Source: an uncultured Eubacteriales bacterium
GTDB taxonomy: Bacteria > Bacillota > Clostridia > Oscillospirales > Oscillospiraceae
DNA length: 64,000 nt
Direction of reading: 5' to 3'
NCBI GenBank assembly: GCA_900549885.1
Contig: URQA01000001.1
Location: 23,096-87,095 of the forward strand
Both the position numbers and the translations under genes were made by a program. Shown in pieces: positions 43,256-55,098 of this stretch. The notes beneath the pieces are model-generated. The model worked only from the letters and a program-made list of their open reading frames with translations, made no database searches and had not been told where the DNA came from. Each line of letters begins with the position of its first letter. The first letter of the stretch is position 1.

Positions 43256-43771
43256 TCAGCCTTCTTCCTGAAAAATACCTAAAATATGTAGAAAACGCAT
43301 CTCTTCTACATTTTCATAGGTATCGAGGGGCCGATTATCTACATCATTAGAATGGGCGGCCACCAGAATATTGTTCAGACTGGGTGGGAAACCCACGCTG
43401 ACCACTACAGGTGTATGGGCAAATACATCCCCGCTTTCTGTAAAACGCAGCTGGACAAAATCCCCAGGTCGGATAAAATTAGGCGTGGTACTCATTCCCC
43501 AGGGCCCTACGGACAACTCACTTCGGGTCATGAAGTTCCAAAAATAGGGCACGCCGGCCCAGGCGGGAGCCCGATCCTCCGGGCTGATGTAATACCAACC
43601 GAACTCCGGCGTGAAGTTCATTACCCCTCCCCCTGCATACAGGCATTGAGAGGCAAAATTAGTACAGTCTCCGCCGATTTGGCTGAAATCGTAGAATTCC
43701 GGATTCCGACCAAAAGCCCACTGATGAGCATATTCCACCGCCGCGCTACGGTTATAAGGTAGCAGGAGCAT
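43256..43771 (-). CDS. Amidase domain-containing protein (Amidase_6 type)
   Basis: A 171-residue protein with the putative amidase fold seen in Clostridia: N-terminal YNRSAAVEYAHQWAFGRNP, the Cys segment IGGDCTNFASQCLYAGGG (about residue 33), a His in FAHTPVVVSVG and HSNDVDNRPLDTY near the C-terminus. The family is related to NlpC/CHAP-like cysteine amidases. There is no signal peptide. The ATG at 43771 follows GGAGGG; the upstream extension to 43816 is discarded. Confidence 0.88.
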   Translation of the reverse strand: MLLLPYNRSAAVEYAHQWAFGRNPEFYDFSQIGGDCTNFASQCLYAGGGVMNFTPEFGWYYISPEDRAPAWAGVPYFWNFMTRSELSVGPWGMSTTPNFIRPGDFVQLRFTESGDVFAHTPVVVSVGFPPSLNNILVAAHSNDVDNRPLDTYENVEEMRFLHILGIFQEEG

Positions 43772-43884
43772 AGCATCCCTCCTTTTTCCACATCCTATGC
43801 AAAATCGGTTTGTCACGTGTCAGATTGCCTAAGGTTCAAGATTTCTTTTTGTCTGTTTTTCCTTGTGAAAGATGGGGGTTACCC

Positions 43885-43913
43885 TTGCTTTTTTTCAGTG
43901 ATACTGATAAAAT
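43885..43913 (+). promoter_or_regulatory. SigA-type promoter of fba
   Basis: TTGCTT (43885-43890), 17 nt, TAAAAT (43908-43913). Confidence 0.75.
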
Positions 43914-43949
43914 CTTAACGTAAATTTTTAGGAACAGGAGTTGGTAAGT

Positions 43950-44915
43950 ATGCCACTGGTTACTACTACCGAAATGTTCAAGAAAGCCTACGATGGCGGC
44001 TACGCCATCGGCGCCTTCAACGTCAACAACATGGAAATCGTTCAGGGAATTACGGAGGCCGCTAAAGAGGTCAATGCCCCTTTGATTCTCCAAGTCTCCA
44101 AGGGCGCCCGGGCCTATGCCAACCACACCTATCTGATGAAGCTGGTGGAGGCCGCCATCATTGAGACTGGTCTGCCCATCTGCCTCCATTTGGATCACGG
44201 CGATACCTTTGAGCTGTGCAAAAGCTGTATTGACGGCGGCTTTACTTCCGTCATGATCGATGCATCTTCCAAGCCCTTTGAGGAAAACATTGCCATCACC
44301 AAGCAGGTGGTGGAGTACGCCCATGACCACGGCGTTGTGGTCGAGGCCGAGTTGGGTGCTCTAGCCGGCGTGGAGGACGAGGTCAATGTATCTGCCGAGG
44401 ACTCCCACTACACCCGCCCCGAGGAGGTGGAGGAGTTCGTGTCCAAGACCGGCTGCGACTCCCTGGCCATTGCCATCGGCACTAGTCACGGCGCATACAA
44501 ATTCACCGCCGCCCAGTGCACCCGTAACGAGAAGGGCGAGTTGGTCCCCCCTCCCCTACGCTTCGATATCCTGGACGAGGTAGTCAAGCGCCTGCCCGGC
44601 TTCCCCATTGTTCTTCACGGTTCCTCCTCTGTGCCCCAGGAGTATGTGAAGATGATCAACGAAAACGGCGGCAAGATGCCCGACGCTGTCGGGATTCCTG
44701 AGGAGCAGTTGCGCCAGGCCGCCCGAGGCGCGGTATGTAAAATCAATATCGACTCCGATCTGCGTCTGGCTATGACTGGCACCATCCGCCAGTTCTTTGC
44801 CGAGCACCCTGAAAAGTTTGATCCCCGGGAGTACCTCAAGCCCGCCCGGGCCAACATCAAGGAGCTGGTTAAGCACAAGCTTATCAACGTGCTGGGCTGT
44901 GACGGCAAGGCCTGA
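43950..44915 (+). CDS. fba: Class II fructose-bisphosphate aldolase
   Basis: Zinc-dependent glycolytic aldolase. The 321-residue product starts MPLVTTTEMFKKAYDGGYAIG and contains the zinc-binding LHLDHGDTFE (about residue 80), EAELGALAGVEDEV, SHGAYKF and VLHGSSSVPQEY (zinc His about residue 210). The strong use of preferred GC-ending codons suggests high expression. AGGAG precedes the ATG at 43950. Confidence 0.97.
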   Translation: MPLVTTTEMFKKAYDGGYAIGAFNVNNMEIVQGITEAAKEVNAPLILQVSKGARAYANHTYLMKLVEAAIIETGLPICLHLDHGDTFELCKSCIDGGFTSVMIDASSKPFEENIAITKQVVEYAHDHGVVVEAELGALAGVEDEVNVSAEDSHYTRPEEVEEFVSKTGCDSLAIAIGTSHGAYKFTAAQCTRNEKGELVPPPLRFDILDEVVKRLPGFPIVLHGSSSVPQEYVKMINENGGKMPDAVGIPEEQLRQAARGAVCKINIDSDLRLAMTGTIRQFFAEHPEKFDPREYLKPARANIKELVKHKLINVLGCDGKA

Positions 44916-44950
44916 TTTTCCCTCTGCATCAAGAAGGATGTATCCCACGA

Positions 44951-44998
44951 TTTCCGCTGGCGCAGGTCTGCTGCGCCAGCGGAAACGTGTGTCTTTTT
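44951..44998 (+). terminator. Terminator after fba
   Basis: A 15-bp perfect stem TTTCCGCTGGCGCAG (44951-44965) with CTGCGCCAGCGGAAA, followed after nine bases by CTTTTT. Confidence 0.75.
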
Positions 44999-45035
44999 AT
45001 AAAAACTCAATTTTACAGTAAGGAGAAATTCAGAA

Positions 45036-46274
45036 ATGTCTCAATTGAAAGGCGCCTGCATCATCGGCCAGTCCGGCGGCCCCACCTCCGTGATCAACGC
45101 CAGTGCTTATGGCGTAATCCGCACCGCGCTGGATAATCCTGACATCACTGCAGTCTATGGCGCGGCCCATGGCATCAAGGGCGTTTTAAATGACCAGCTC
45201 TATGATATGGGTCAGGAGGATGCCAAGGAGCTGGAACTGCTGTTGAATACCCCTTCTTCTGAACTGGGTTCCTGCCGCTATAAGATCGCTGATCCCGATG
45301 TGGATGACACCGATTACAAACGGATCTTGGAGATCTTCAAGAAGTATGATGTGCGCTACTTCTTCTACAACGGCGGCAATGACTCCATGGATACCTGCAA
45401 CAAGATCTCCAAGTATATGCAGAAGGTGGGCTATGAGTGCCGCATCATGGGCGTACCCAAAACCATTGACAACGACCTGTTCGGCACTGACCACTGCCCC
45501 GGCTTCGCCTCCGCAGCCAAGTATATCGCCACCTCCTGCGTCGAGGTCTACAAAGACGCCCGGGTCTATGACACTGGGATGGTGACCATTATTGAGATCA
45601 TGGGCCGCCATGCCGGCTGGCTGGCCGCCTCCGCCGCTCTGGCCGGAGTGGTGGGCTGCGCTCCAGACTTGGTCTACCTGCCCGAAGTGGATTTTGACAT
45701 GGAGCAATTCCTGAAGGATGTCACTGAGATCTACAATCGCGAGGGCAACTGCATCGTGGCCGTGTCTGAGGGCATCCACTACGCCGATGGCTCCTTTGTC
45801 TCAGAGGCCAAGACCTCTGCCACCGATGGCTTCGGCCATGCCCAGCTGGGCGGTCTGGCTGCCCTGCTGGCCAATATCGTCAAGGAAAAGACCGGCGCCA
45901 AGGTGCGCGGAATTGAGTTATCCCTGCTCCAGCGCTGCGGAGCCCATCTGGCCTCTCAAAGGGACATCGAGGAATCTTTCCTGGCTGGCAAAACCGCTGT
46001 GGAGGCCGCTGTGTCTGGTGAGACGGACAAGATGGTGGGCTTTGAGTGTACCCGTGAGAACGGTCAGTATACCTGCAAAACCAAACTGTTTGACCTGTCT
46101 TCTGTGGCCAACTTCGAGAAGAAGGTGCCCCTGGAGTGGATCAACGAGTCCGGCAACGGCGTGACCCAAGGGTTCATTGATTACGCCCTGCCCCTGATTC
46201 AAGGAGAAAATCACCGGGTCTTGGAGAATGGCCTTCCCCGCTTTGCTAAACTGAAAAAGGTGCTGGCAAAGTAA
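45036..46274 (+). CDS. pfp: Pyrophosphate-dependent 6-phosphofructokinase
   Basis: Reversible phosphofructokinase that uses pyrophosphate. The 412-residue product has QSGGPTSVINAS, FYNGGNDSMDTC (about residue 109) and GVPKTIDNDLFG. Asp in GGND and Lys in PKTIDND are the residues that distinguish PPi- from ATP-type enzymes. It follows fba, so two reversible glycolytic steps are encoded together. TAAGGAG precedes the ATG. Confidence 0.94.
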   Translation: MSQLKGACIIGQSGGPTSVINASAYGVIRTALDNPDITAVYGAAHGIKGVLNDQLYDMGQEDAKELELLLNTPSSELGSCRYKIADPDVDDTDYKRILEIFKKYDVRYFFYNGGNDSMDTCNKISKYMQKVGYECRIMGVPKTIDNDLFGTDHCPGFASAAKYIATSCVEVYKDARVYDTGMVTIIEIMGRHAGWLAASAALAGVVGCAPDLVYLPEVDFDMEQFLKDVTEIYNREGNCIVAVSEGIHYADGSFVSEAKTSATDGFGHAQLGGLAALLANIVKEKTGAKVRGIELSLLQRCGAHLASQRDIEESFLAGKTAVEAAVSGETDKMVGFECTRENGQYTCKTKLFDLSSVANFEKKVPLEWINESGNGVTQGFIDYALPLIQGENHRVLENGLPRFAKLKKVLAK

Positions 46275-46286
46275 GGTGGTGTGGAC

Positions 46287-46454
46287 ATGAAGCAGGCGAA
46301 AGCAAAAGCGAATGTACTTTGGATCATCGTCCTTGACATACTGGCAGGCTCTTTTCTACCAAGGCCCTGGAACATTGTCGTCACCTGCGTTTTGCTGATC
46401 CCCTGCATCCTATATTTGATCGCCCATATCGTCAAATATGGGAACAAATGGTGA
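46287..46454 (+). CDS. Small two-helix membrane protein after pfp
   Basis: A 55-residue protein with a basic N-terminus (MKQAKAKANV), two hydrophobic segments (about 10-22 and 29-45) and a basic C-terminus. AAGGTGG precedes the ATG, 12 nt after the pfp stop, and a strong terminator follows, so it is the last gene of the pfp transcript. Family unknown. Confidence 0.65.
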   Translation: MKQAKAKANVLWIIVLDILAGSFLPRPWNIVVTCVLLIPCILYLIAHIVKYGNKW

Positions 46455-46458
46455 TATA

Positions 46459-46493
46459 AAAAACTCCTGGCTTGTGCAAGCCAGGAGTTTTTT

Positions 46494-46494
<1 letters not shown>
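46459..46494 (+). terminator. Bidirectional terminator between the pfp operon and ligA
   Basis: AAACTCCTGGCTTG (46461-46474) pairs with CAAGCCAGGAGTTT, followed by more Ts on the + strand; upstream As give a T run on the - strand. It abuts the ligA stop. Confidence 0.9.
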
Positions 46495-49194
<2,700 letters not shown>

Positions 49195-49217
49195 ACAAAG
49201 CACCCCCTATTAGAGTA

Positions 49218-49248
49218 CTTGTATGTAAGTAAGGGCCCGGCCTATGTC
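49218..49248 (-). promoter_or_regulatory. Possible SigE promoter of yunB
   Basis: On the minus strand GACATAGG (49241-49248) and CATACAAG (49218-49225) are separated by 15 nt, close to SigE elements. The downstream gene is a known SigE-regulon member in Bacillus. Confidence 0.45.
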
Positions 49249-49269
49249 ACATTTCCTTCATGGACAAAA

Positions 49270-50520
49270 TCACGCCTTGAGCAGTTCCTCTACCGCCAGC
49301 ATCACGCCGGCCTTCCCTGATTCGTAAGTCAGCCCCCCTTGGAGATAGACGGTGTAAGGCTCTCGCATGGGCGCATCGGCGGACAGTTCAATGGAGGCTC
49401 CCTGGATAAAGGCTCCGGCGGCCATGATGACCGGACAGTCATATCCGGGCATATCCCAAGGCTCTGGGGTCACATAGGAGTCCACCGGCGCACCGGACTG
49501 GATGCCTTTGCAAAATCGGCGAACCGCATCTGGGCTGCCTAAATGAATCATCTGGATGATGTCATGCCGAGGGGCATTAGACTGCGGTTGCGTCTCGTAG
49601 CCCAGCAATTCCATCATCTTGGCCCCAAACACCGCGGTCTTGACCGCCTGAGCCACCGTATGAGGGGCCATAAACAGCCCTTGATAAAGCAGGCGGTTGT
49701 TGCCCAGGGTAGAGCCGCATTCCTTCCCGATGCCGGGACAGGTCAGGCGCATGGCCGCCCCTTCCACCAAATCGTGGCGTCCAGCCAGATAGGCACCGGT
49801 AGGGGCCAATCCGCCGCCGGGGTTCTTAATCAGGGATCCAACTACCAAGTCGGCCCCTGCATGGGTGGGCTCCCACTCCTCCACGAACTCTCCATAGCAA
49901 TTGTCCACCAAGATAGCGGCGCTTGGATTTACCCGGCGGATAACGGCGCATAGCTGCCCGATTTCATCCACCGACAGGGATGCACGGGTGGAATAGCCCT
50001 TGGACCGCTGGATCAGCACCGCTTTGACCTTTGGGTCATCTACCGCCTTTCCCAGCCCTTCCAAGTCAGGTGTGTTTTCCGCTGTTAGATCTACCTGTCG
50101 ATAACCCACACCAAAATCTTTCAGGGATCCGCTTCCTTTATCCGTTACCCCAATCACTCCCAGCAGAGTATCATAGGGCGCTCCCACGGCGGATACCAAC
50201 ACATCTCCCGGCCGCAGCACGCCGAACAGGGCGGCGGCAATGGCATGGGTGCCATTGACAAAGCCGATGCGTACCAGAGCGTCCTCAGTACCGAACAGCT
50301 CGGCGTAGATCTGATCCAGCTTGTCCCGTCCCAAATCGTCGTAGCCATAGCCCGTAGTACCGGCAAAATAGCTCTCCGCCACCCGGTTGGACTGAAAGGC
50401 AGCCAGCACCCGCTGGGTGTTATGCTCAGCCACGGCATCAATATGGGCGAACTGCTCCTTGATTTCCACCTCCGCCTGGGCGGCCAGAGTGCGCACACGG
50501 TCAGATATTTGTAAAGTCAT
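49270..50520 (-). CDS. Methionine gamma-lyase family (aluminum resistance-like) PLP enzyme
   Basis: A 416-residue cysteine/methionine metabolism-type PLP protein, often annotated aluminum resistance protein. Visible features: YGYDDLGRDKLDQIYAE, VNGTHAIAAALFG, the region VLVDNCYGEFVE (Asp) and a Lys-containing IQRSKGYSTRASLS (about residue 210), which precedes that Asp; GSLIKNPGGG is the probable PLP lysine site. The substrate is not known. The ATG at 50520 is used. It overlaps the stop of the upstream M42 peptidase neighbourhood (gap -), suggesting one transcript with the three peptidase genes. Confidence 0.88.
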   Translation of the reverse strand: MTLQISDRVRTLAAQAEVEIKEQFAHIDAVAEHNTQRVLAAFQSNRVAESYFAGTTGYGYDDLGRDKLDQIYAELFGTEDALVRIGFVNGTHAIAAALFGVLRPGDVLVSAVGAPYDTLLGVIGVTDKGSGSLKDFGVGYRQVDLTAENTPDLEGLGKAVDDPKVKAVLIQRSKGYSTRASLSVDEIGQLCAVIRRVNPSAAILVDNCYGEFVEEWEPTHAGADLVVGSLIKNPGGGLAPTGAYLAGRHDLVEGAAMRLTCPGIGKECGSTLGNNRLLYQGLFMAPHTVAQAVKTAVFGAKMMELLGYETQPQSNAPRHDIIQMIHLGSPDAVRRFCKGIQSGAPVDSYVTPEPWDMPGYDCPVIMAAGAFIQGASIELSADAPMREPYTVYLQGGLTYESGKAGVMLAVEELLKA

Positions 50521-50525
50521 AAAGC

Positions 50526-51530
50526 TTAACACTCTTTCTTGAGCCTGGATTCTGCAAAAGCGGCCACTAGTTCTGCACAGGCCTTAATGTCATTTTGATC
50601 CACCATCTCCAGGGGGCTGTGGACATAGCGGCAAGGCACAGAAATCCCGCCGGTGTACACTCCGGAACGGGTAGAGTGGATCGCGCCTGCGTCCGTGCCA
50701 CCGGCGCGGATCACGTCCCGCTGGGCCTGGATGCCCCGATCATCTGCCAGCGACATAAGCATTTCCACCATCTGGGGATGGCAGATAACCGATCCGTCCA
50801 TCACCTTTACCGCCGCACCCCCGCCTAGCACACTGCTGACCAAATGCTTAGAGCCAAGCTGGTCGTCCGCAGGGGTAACGTCAACAGCCACTGCATAGTC
50901 CGGATTCACGGTCCAAGCAGCAGTCTTAGCCCCCCGCAACCCCACCTCTTCCTGAGTGGTAAAGACAAAGTAGAGGTCATTTTCTGTCTGGCTGATCCGT
51001 TCCATAGCCATGAGCAGCACCAGACAGGACACCCGATTATCCATGTAGGGAGAGACAGCGCGGTCCCCGGCCTCTGCCAGCCGGGTGTCATAAACTGCGG
51101 TGTCCCCCACCCGGATCAAGCGTTCCGCCTCATCTCTGCTGGCGGCACCTACGTCAATGAACAGGTCGGACAGCTTCAGCTTAGCCAGTTCAGAACCCTC
51201 GTCCGCGCACACCACACCATGAGCCCCGTTTTGAAAACGCACCGGCGCATGGAGCACTTTCAGCGGGGAAACGCCCCCGATGGCCCCAACATGGACAAAT
51301 CCCTTGTCGTCAATATGGGTGGCCACTAGGCCGATGGAATCCATATGGGCGGCAAACATGACCCGGGGTCCGCTGCCCTTCCTGTGGCAGAACAGGTTTC
51401 CCATCACATCATAGGTTACCTCATCACAGTAACTAGCGGCAATCTTCTCAATGACGCCGGCAACCCCCTTCTCCATACCAGAAGGGCCGTAAGCGGCGGT
51501 GAGCTCCGCCAGTGTATGCATCATATCCAT
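50526..51530 (-). CDS. M42 family metallopeptidase (copy 1)
   Basis: A 334-residue tetrahedral aminopeptidase/glutamyl aminopeptidase-type enzyme. Metal and catalytic motifs are FAAHMDSIGLV (His, Asp), SPYMDNRVS, TTQEEVGLRGA (Glu pair), VAVDVTPADD and YVHSPLEMV (His). The usual HMDE is HMDS and DDR is DNR here, so the site is slightly altered compared with the other two copies. The ATG at 51530 has AGGAGG upstream; the frame is open to 51575. Confidence 0.9.
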   Translation of the reverse strand: MDMMHTLAELTAAYGPSGMEKGVAGVIEKIAASYCDEVTYDVMGNLFCHRKGSGPRVMFAAHMDSIGLVATHIDDKGFVHVGAIGGVSPLKVLHAPVRFQNGAHGVVCADEGSELAKLKLSDLFIDVGAASRDEAERLIRVGDTAVYDTRLAEAGDRAVSPYMDNRVSCLVLLMAMERISQTENDLYFVFTTQEEVGLRGAKTAAWTVNPDYAVAVDVTPADDQLGSKHLVSSVLGGGAAVKVMDGSVICHPQMVEMLMSLADDRGIQAQRDVIRAGGTDAGAIHSTRSGVYTGGISVPCRYVHSPLEMVDQNDIKACAELVAAFAESRLKKEC

Positions 51531-51546
51531 ATATCGTTTCCTCCTG

Positions 51547-52572
51547 TCAGCAGGACTCTGCCACCGCCCCGACAAACAGCCGGGCCAGGGTGAGCATATG
51601 TTCCATATCAGAGATGTTGGCTACGCTGCTGGGCGCATGGAGATAGCGTACCGCAGCGGAGATGCCTGCCACCCGCACGCCGGACTTAGTGCGCTGGATA
51701 GCGCTGGCATCGGTGCCTCCGGCCAGATAATGCTTCATCTGCCAAGGCAAGCCGTTCCGGTCTGCCAAATCCCGGAGCAACTCGAACAGTCCCCGGTCAT
51801 AGATGGAGCCGCCGTCCATCCAGGACAGGACAGGGCCTTTTCCCGGCCAACATACCTGGAGGCTCTCATCCAGGGCGGGGTTGTCCGCGGCGGTGGTCCC
51901 CTCCAAAACTAGGGCGATTTCCGGGGTCACGGAGAAAGCCGATCCAAAAGCGCCCCGGGTGCCCACCTCCTCCTGGACGGTAAACACAAAGGTGCAGTCC
52001 ATGGGCAGATCCTCTTCTAACAGCTTAACCAACACGGCACAGCCAACCCGGTCGTCAATGGCCTTGGCCTTCAGCATCCCATCGCCGAATTCCACCACAT
52101 CGCTGACAAACACGCCGCAGTCGCCAATCCCGACCAGCTTTTCCGCCTCTTCCCGGCTCTTCACACCGATGTCGATATAGTACTCCTCCAATTTGGGCAC
52201 CTTCTTGCGCTCTTCAGCAGTGGTCATATGGATGGCCTTTAGACCGATGACGCCTGTGACCTTTTGCTCTCCCAGAGCCACCTGCTTGCCCAACAGCACC
52301 CGCCGGTCGATGCCGCCCACACAGCCGAACTTCAGATATCCGTCCTCGGTGATGGACTTAATGATAAGACCCACTTCGTCCATATGAGCGCACAACATCA
52401 GTTTGTTTCCCGTAGCCCTCGCACCTTTTTTGAGCACGATGAGGTTGCCCATGGCATCTACCCGTAGGTCTGTGGCGTAGGGTGTGACCCGCTGCCTGAT
52501 ATAGTCCCGCACTTCATCCTCAAAGGACGAGACACCGGACAGAGCGCACAGAGTCTTGAGCGTATTTATCAT
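51547..52572 (-). CDS. M42 family metallopeptidase (copy 2)
   Basis: A 341-residue M42 aminopeptidase with canonical motifs: CAHMDEVGLII, KAIDDRVGCA, TVQEEVGTRGAFG, LVLEGTTAAD and YLHAPSSVAN. It is the middle member of three adjacent paralogs and starts in an ATGA overlap with copy 3. Such enzymes trim peptides in the cytoplasm. Confidence 0.93.
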   Translation of the reverse strand: MINTLKTLCALSGVSSFEDEVRDYIRQRVTPYATDLRVDAMGNLIVLKKGARATGNKLMLCAHMDEVGLIIKSITEDGYLKFGCVGGIDRRVLLGKQVALGEQKVTGVIGLKAIHMTTAEERKKVPKLEEYYIDIGVKSREEAEKLVGIGDCGVFVSDVVEFGDGMLKAKAIDDRVGCAVLVKLLEEDLPMDCTFVFTVQEEVGTRGAFGSAFSVTPEIALVLEGTTAADNPALDESLQVCWPGKGPVLSWMDGGSIYDRGLFELLRDLADRNGLPWQMKHYLAGGTDASAIQRTKSGVRVAGISAAVRYLHAPSSVANISDMEHMLTLARLFVGAVAESC

Positions 52573-53606
52573 CGGGGTTCTCCCTCCTCTCCCAAACCTT
52601 TGGCAAAGGCAGCCAGCAGGCGCGCCACCTGTTCGATATCCTCTAGCTCTAGCACCTCCACAGGAGTGTGCATATATTTCAGGGGCAGGGATACCACCGA
52701 AGTGGCAATTCCCTCGTTACAGATCTGCATATACCAGCCGTTGGTTCCGGTGGGGCCCTCCATAACCTCTTTTTGAACGGGAATGCCCAGTTCATCCGCC
52801 TTGTCCAACATCCGTCGGGTCATCCAGCGGGTCATGTTGGGGCCGATACCAACCGCAGGGCCGCCGCCGATGATACTGGCCCGGTCCGCCGGTGCGTCCG
52901 GCGTTTTTCCGTGGGTGACATCAACGGCTACGCAGAAGTCCGGCGCCACAGCGCGGGTACCCGTTACAGCGCCGGCACCAGAAATCTCCTCCCGGGTGCT
53001 GCCCATCAGGTAGAGATCTACATCCAACGCTTCATTTTGAAGCAGCTCTGCCATACGCAGCAGCGTCACAAAGCAGGAGCGGTCATCCATAGCCTTAGAG
53101 CACAGCTGGCCGTCTCCCAGAGGCAGGAACGTTGGGCGGAACACCATAGGTGTGCCGATGGAAATCAAACGCTCTGCCTGCTCCTGGCTCATGCCGGTAT
53201 CTACATAAAAGTCCTCAATCGGTGGGGCTTTCTCTCGGTCCGCTGCCGAAAGTACATGGGGAGGCAGGCATGCCACTACCCCAAACAGAGGCGGGTCCGT
53301 GAGAATGGTCAGTTCCCGGTCGGGGAGCATCCGGGGGTCCACCCCGCCAATGGTGGAAAACTTTAAAAATCCATCTTTGATGCCAGTGACGATCAGTCCG
53401 ATCTCATCTAAATGGGCATCCAGCAGTAACTTCTTCGCATTGGACCGTCCGCACCGCCGCAAGCCAATCACATTGCCCAGGCGATCAATCCAGACCTCAT
53501 CCATTAGCGGCTCCAAAAGTTCTTTGGCCACTAAGGCCGCCGAGCGCTCGAACCCGGAGGGCGCACCCACGGAGCACAACCGCTCCAGCGTCTGTCTGAT
53601 ATCCAT
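52569..53606 (-). CDS. M42 family metallopeptidase (copy 3)
   Basis: A 345-residue M42 peptidase with DAHLDEIGLIV, SKAMDDRSCFV, GSTREEISGAGA, VAVDVTHGKTP and YMHTPVEV. The order and spacing match the other two copies but sequence identity is visibly low, which argues for old paralogs with different substrates rather than recent duplication. It lies 15 nt after murD. Confidence 0.92.
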   Translation of the reverse strand: MDIRQTLERLCSVGAPSGFERSAALVAKELLEPLMDEVWIDRLGNVIGLRRCGRSNAKKLLLDAHLDEIGLIVTGIKDGFLKFSTIGGVDPRMLPDRELTILTDPPLFGVVACLPPHVLSAADREKAPPIEDFYVDTGMSQEQAERLISIGTPMVFRPTFLPLGDGQLCSKAMDDRSCFVTLLRMAELLQNEALDVDLYLMGSTREEISGAGAVTGTRAVAPDFCVAVDVTHGKTPDAPADRASIIGGGPAVGIGPNMTRWMTRRMLDKADELGIPVQKEVMEGPTGTNGWYMQICNEGIATSVVSLPLKYMHTPVEVLELEDIEQVARLLAAFAKGLGEEGEPR

Positions 53607-53621
53607 TATTTCACCACTTTC

Positions 53622-54998
53622 TCATAGCTGATTGACAAATTGTTTAAACACGTTTCCCCGCTCTTCAAAATTCTTAAACTGATCAAACGAGGCGCTGGCC
53701 GGAGAAAGTAAAACCACGTCTCCAGGCCGTGCCATATCATAGGCGGTATTGACCGCTTCCCCCAAGGTCTCACGTTCCAAAATCACCGGCTCGCCCGTGC
53801 GGTAGTCCGGCGCATCAAGCACTGCCTGCTTGATTTTTGGCGCTGTGGCCCCCACTAAAATCAGCACCTTCACTGCCCGGGTGATCTCCGGACCCAAACT
53901 GTCATAGGGGACGTGCTTATCGTAGCCGCCGGCAATGAGTATCACCTTTTTCTCAAAAGAGCGCAAGCCCGCAATAGTCCGGCTTGGGCTGGAGGCGATG
54001 GAATCGTTATACCAGCGCACGCCATTCAGTTCCCGCACCAATTCAATCCGATGGGGAACACCGGCAAAGCTTCTGGCGAAGCTGCGGATGGTCTCGTCAG
54101 ACACCAGGCCATCCACCGCAGCAATAGCTGCCATATAATTTTCAACGTTGTGTGCCCCGGGAATCAGGATATCCTGTACCGGCAAAACCGGCCTGCCGTC
54201 GGACAGGATAGTGCCGTCCCGCAGCCACACGCCCTTTTTCAGCTGCTTTGTCCGGCTGAACAGGGTGACCTCTCCCCTGGCCTGATCTGCGAAGGAAGCG
54301 GTGATCTCATTGTCCGCATTGAGCACCAGCTTGCTGTCCGAGGACTGATAGCGGAAGATATTCCGCTTGGCATCCACATACTCCTGCATATTTTTGTGTA
54401 TATCCAAGTGGTTTGGAGCTAGATTGGTGACCACCGCCACATCCGGGCTCTGTTCCATGGTCATAAGCTGGAAGGAGGACAATTCCAGCACCACGATATC
54501 GTCCGGACGCATCTCTCCCGCTTGGCTGAGCAGAGGATGGCCGATGTTTCCGCCTACATAGGTCCGGTAGCCGGACGCACTGAGCAGGCCAGCAATGATC
54601 GTAGTGGTGGTAGTCTTTCCGTCCGAGCCAGTGACCGCCAGGATGCGGCAGGGACACACGGAGAAAAACGCTTCCATTTCCGATGTAAGTTCCGCCCCAG
54701 CGGCCTTGGCACGCTCGAGTTGAGGCAGATCAGGGCGCAGCCCTGGGGTGCGAAAAATCACATCCATGCCATCCAGATGATCCAAATAGTCCGGACCAAG
54801 ATGGCAAGATACTCCATTTGCCTCCAATTTTTCGATCAGGCCATTGAAACTGTCCCTATCCCGTTTATCACAGGCGGTGACCGCGATCCCCGCCTGGCAA
54901 AGCAGGTCGATGAGCGGCCGGTTGGATACTCCGATGCCCAGTACCGCTACTCGTTTTCCCTTCAAACGCTCCAAATATTCATCCAATGCGGAACGCAT
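53622..54998 (-). CDS. murD: UDP-N-acetylmuramoylalanine-D-glutamate ligase
   Basis: Adds D-glutamate to UDP-MurNAc-L-Ala in peptidoglycan synthesis. The 458-residue product has an N-terminal Rossmann domain (VAVLGIGVSNRPLIDLL), the ATP loop VTGSDGKTTTTT (about residue 117), LAPNHLDIHKNMQEYVDAK and a C-terminal VLLSPASASFDQFKNFEERG. The start at 54998 has GGGGAGG upstream. It is isolated from the dcw cluster and heads a transcript with the M42 genes. Confidence 0.97.
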   Translation of the reverse strand: MRSALDEYLERLKGKRVAVLGIGVSNRPLIDLLCQAGIAVTACDKRDRDSFNGLIEKLEANGVSCHLGPDYLDHLDGMDVIFRTPGLRPDLPQLERAKAAGAELTSEMEAFFSVCPCRILAVTGSDGKTTTTTIIAGLLSASGYRTYVGGNIGHPLLSQAGEMRPDDIVVLELSSFQLMTMEQSPDVAVVTNLAPNHLDIHKNMQEYVDAKRNIFRYQSSDSKLVLNADNEITASFADQARGEVTLFSRTKQLKKGVWLRDGTILSDGRPVLPVQDILIPGAHNVENYMAAIAAVDGLVSDETIRSFARSFAGVPHRIELVRELNGVRWYNDSIASSPSRTIAGLRSFEKKVILIAGGYDKHVPYDSLGPEITRAVKVLILVGATAPKIKQAVLDAPDYRTGEPVILERETLGEAVNTAYDMARPGDVVLLSPASASFDQFKNFEERGNVFKQFVNQL

Positions 54999-55069
54999 AA
55001 TATGCCTCCCCTAGTTCAACTGAAAGGGGGAGCCTTTGGCCAGGAGGCCAGTGCTTCCCCACTCGGACT

Positions 55070-55098
55070 ATTATACCCCAAAGAAATAGATTTGACAA
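55070..55098 (-). promoter_or_regulatory. SigA promoter of murD, sharing its -35 region with rnpB
   Basis: On the minus strand TTGTCA (55093-55098), 17 nt, TATAAT (55070-55075). The -35 overlaps five of the six bases of the rnpB -35 on the other strand. A hairpin (GGGGAAGC...GCTCCCC type, 55029-55060) lies in the murD leader. Confidence 0.85.
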
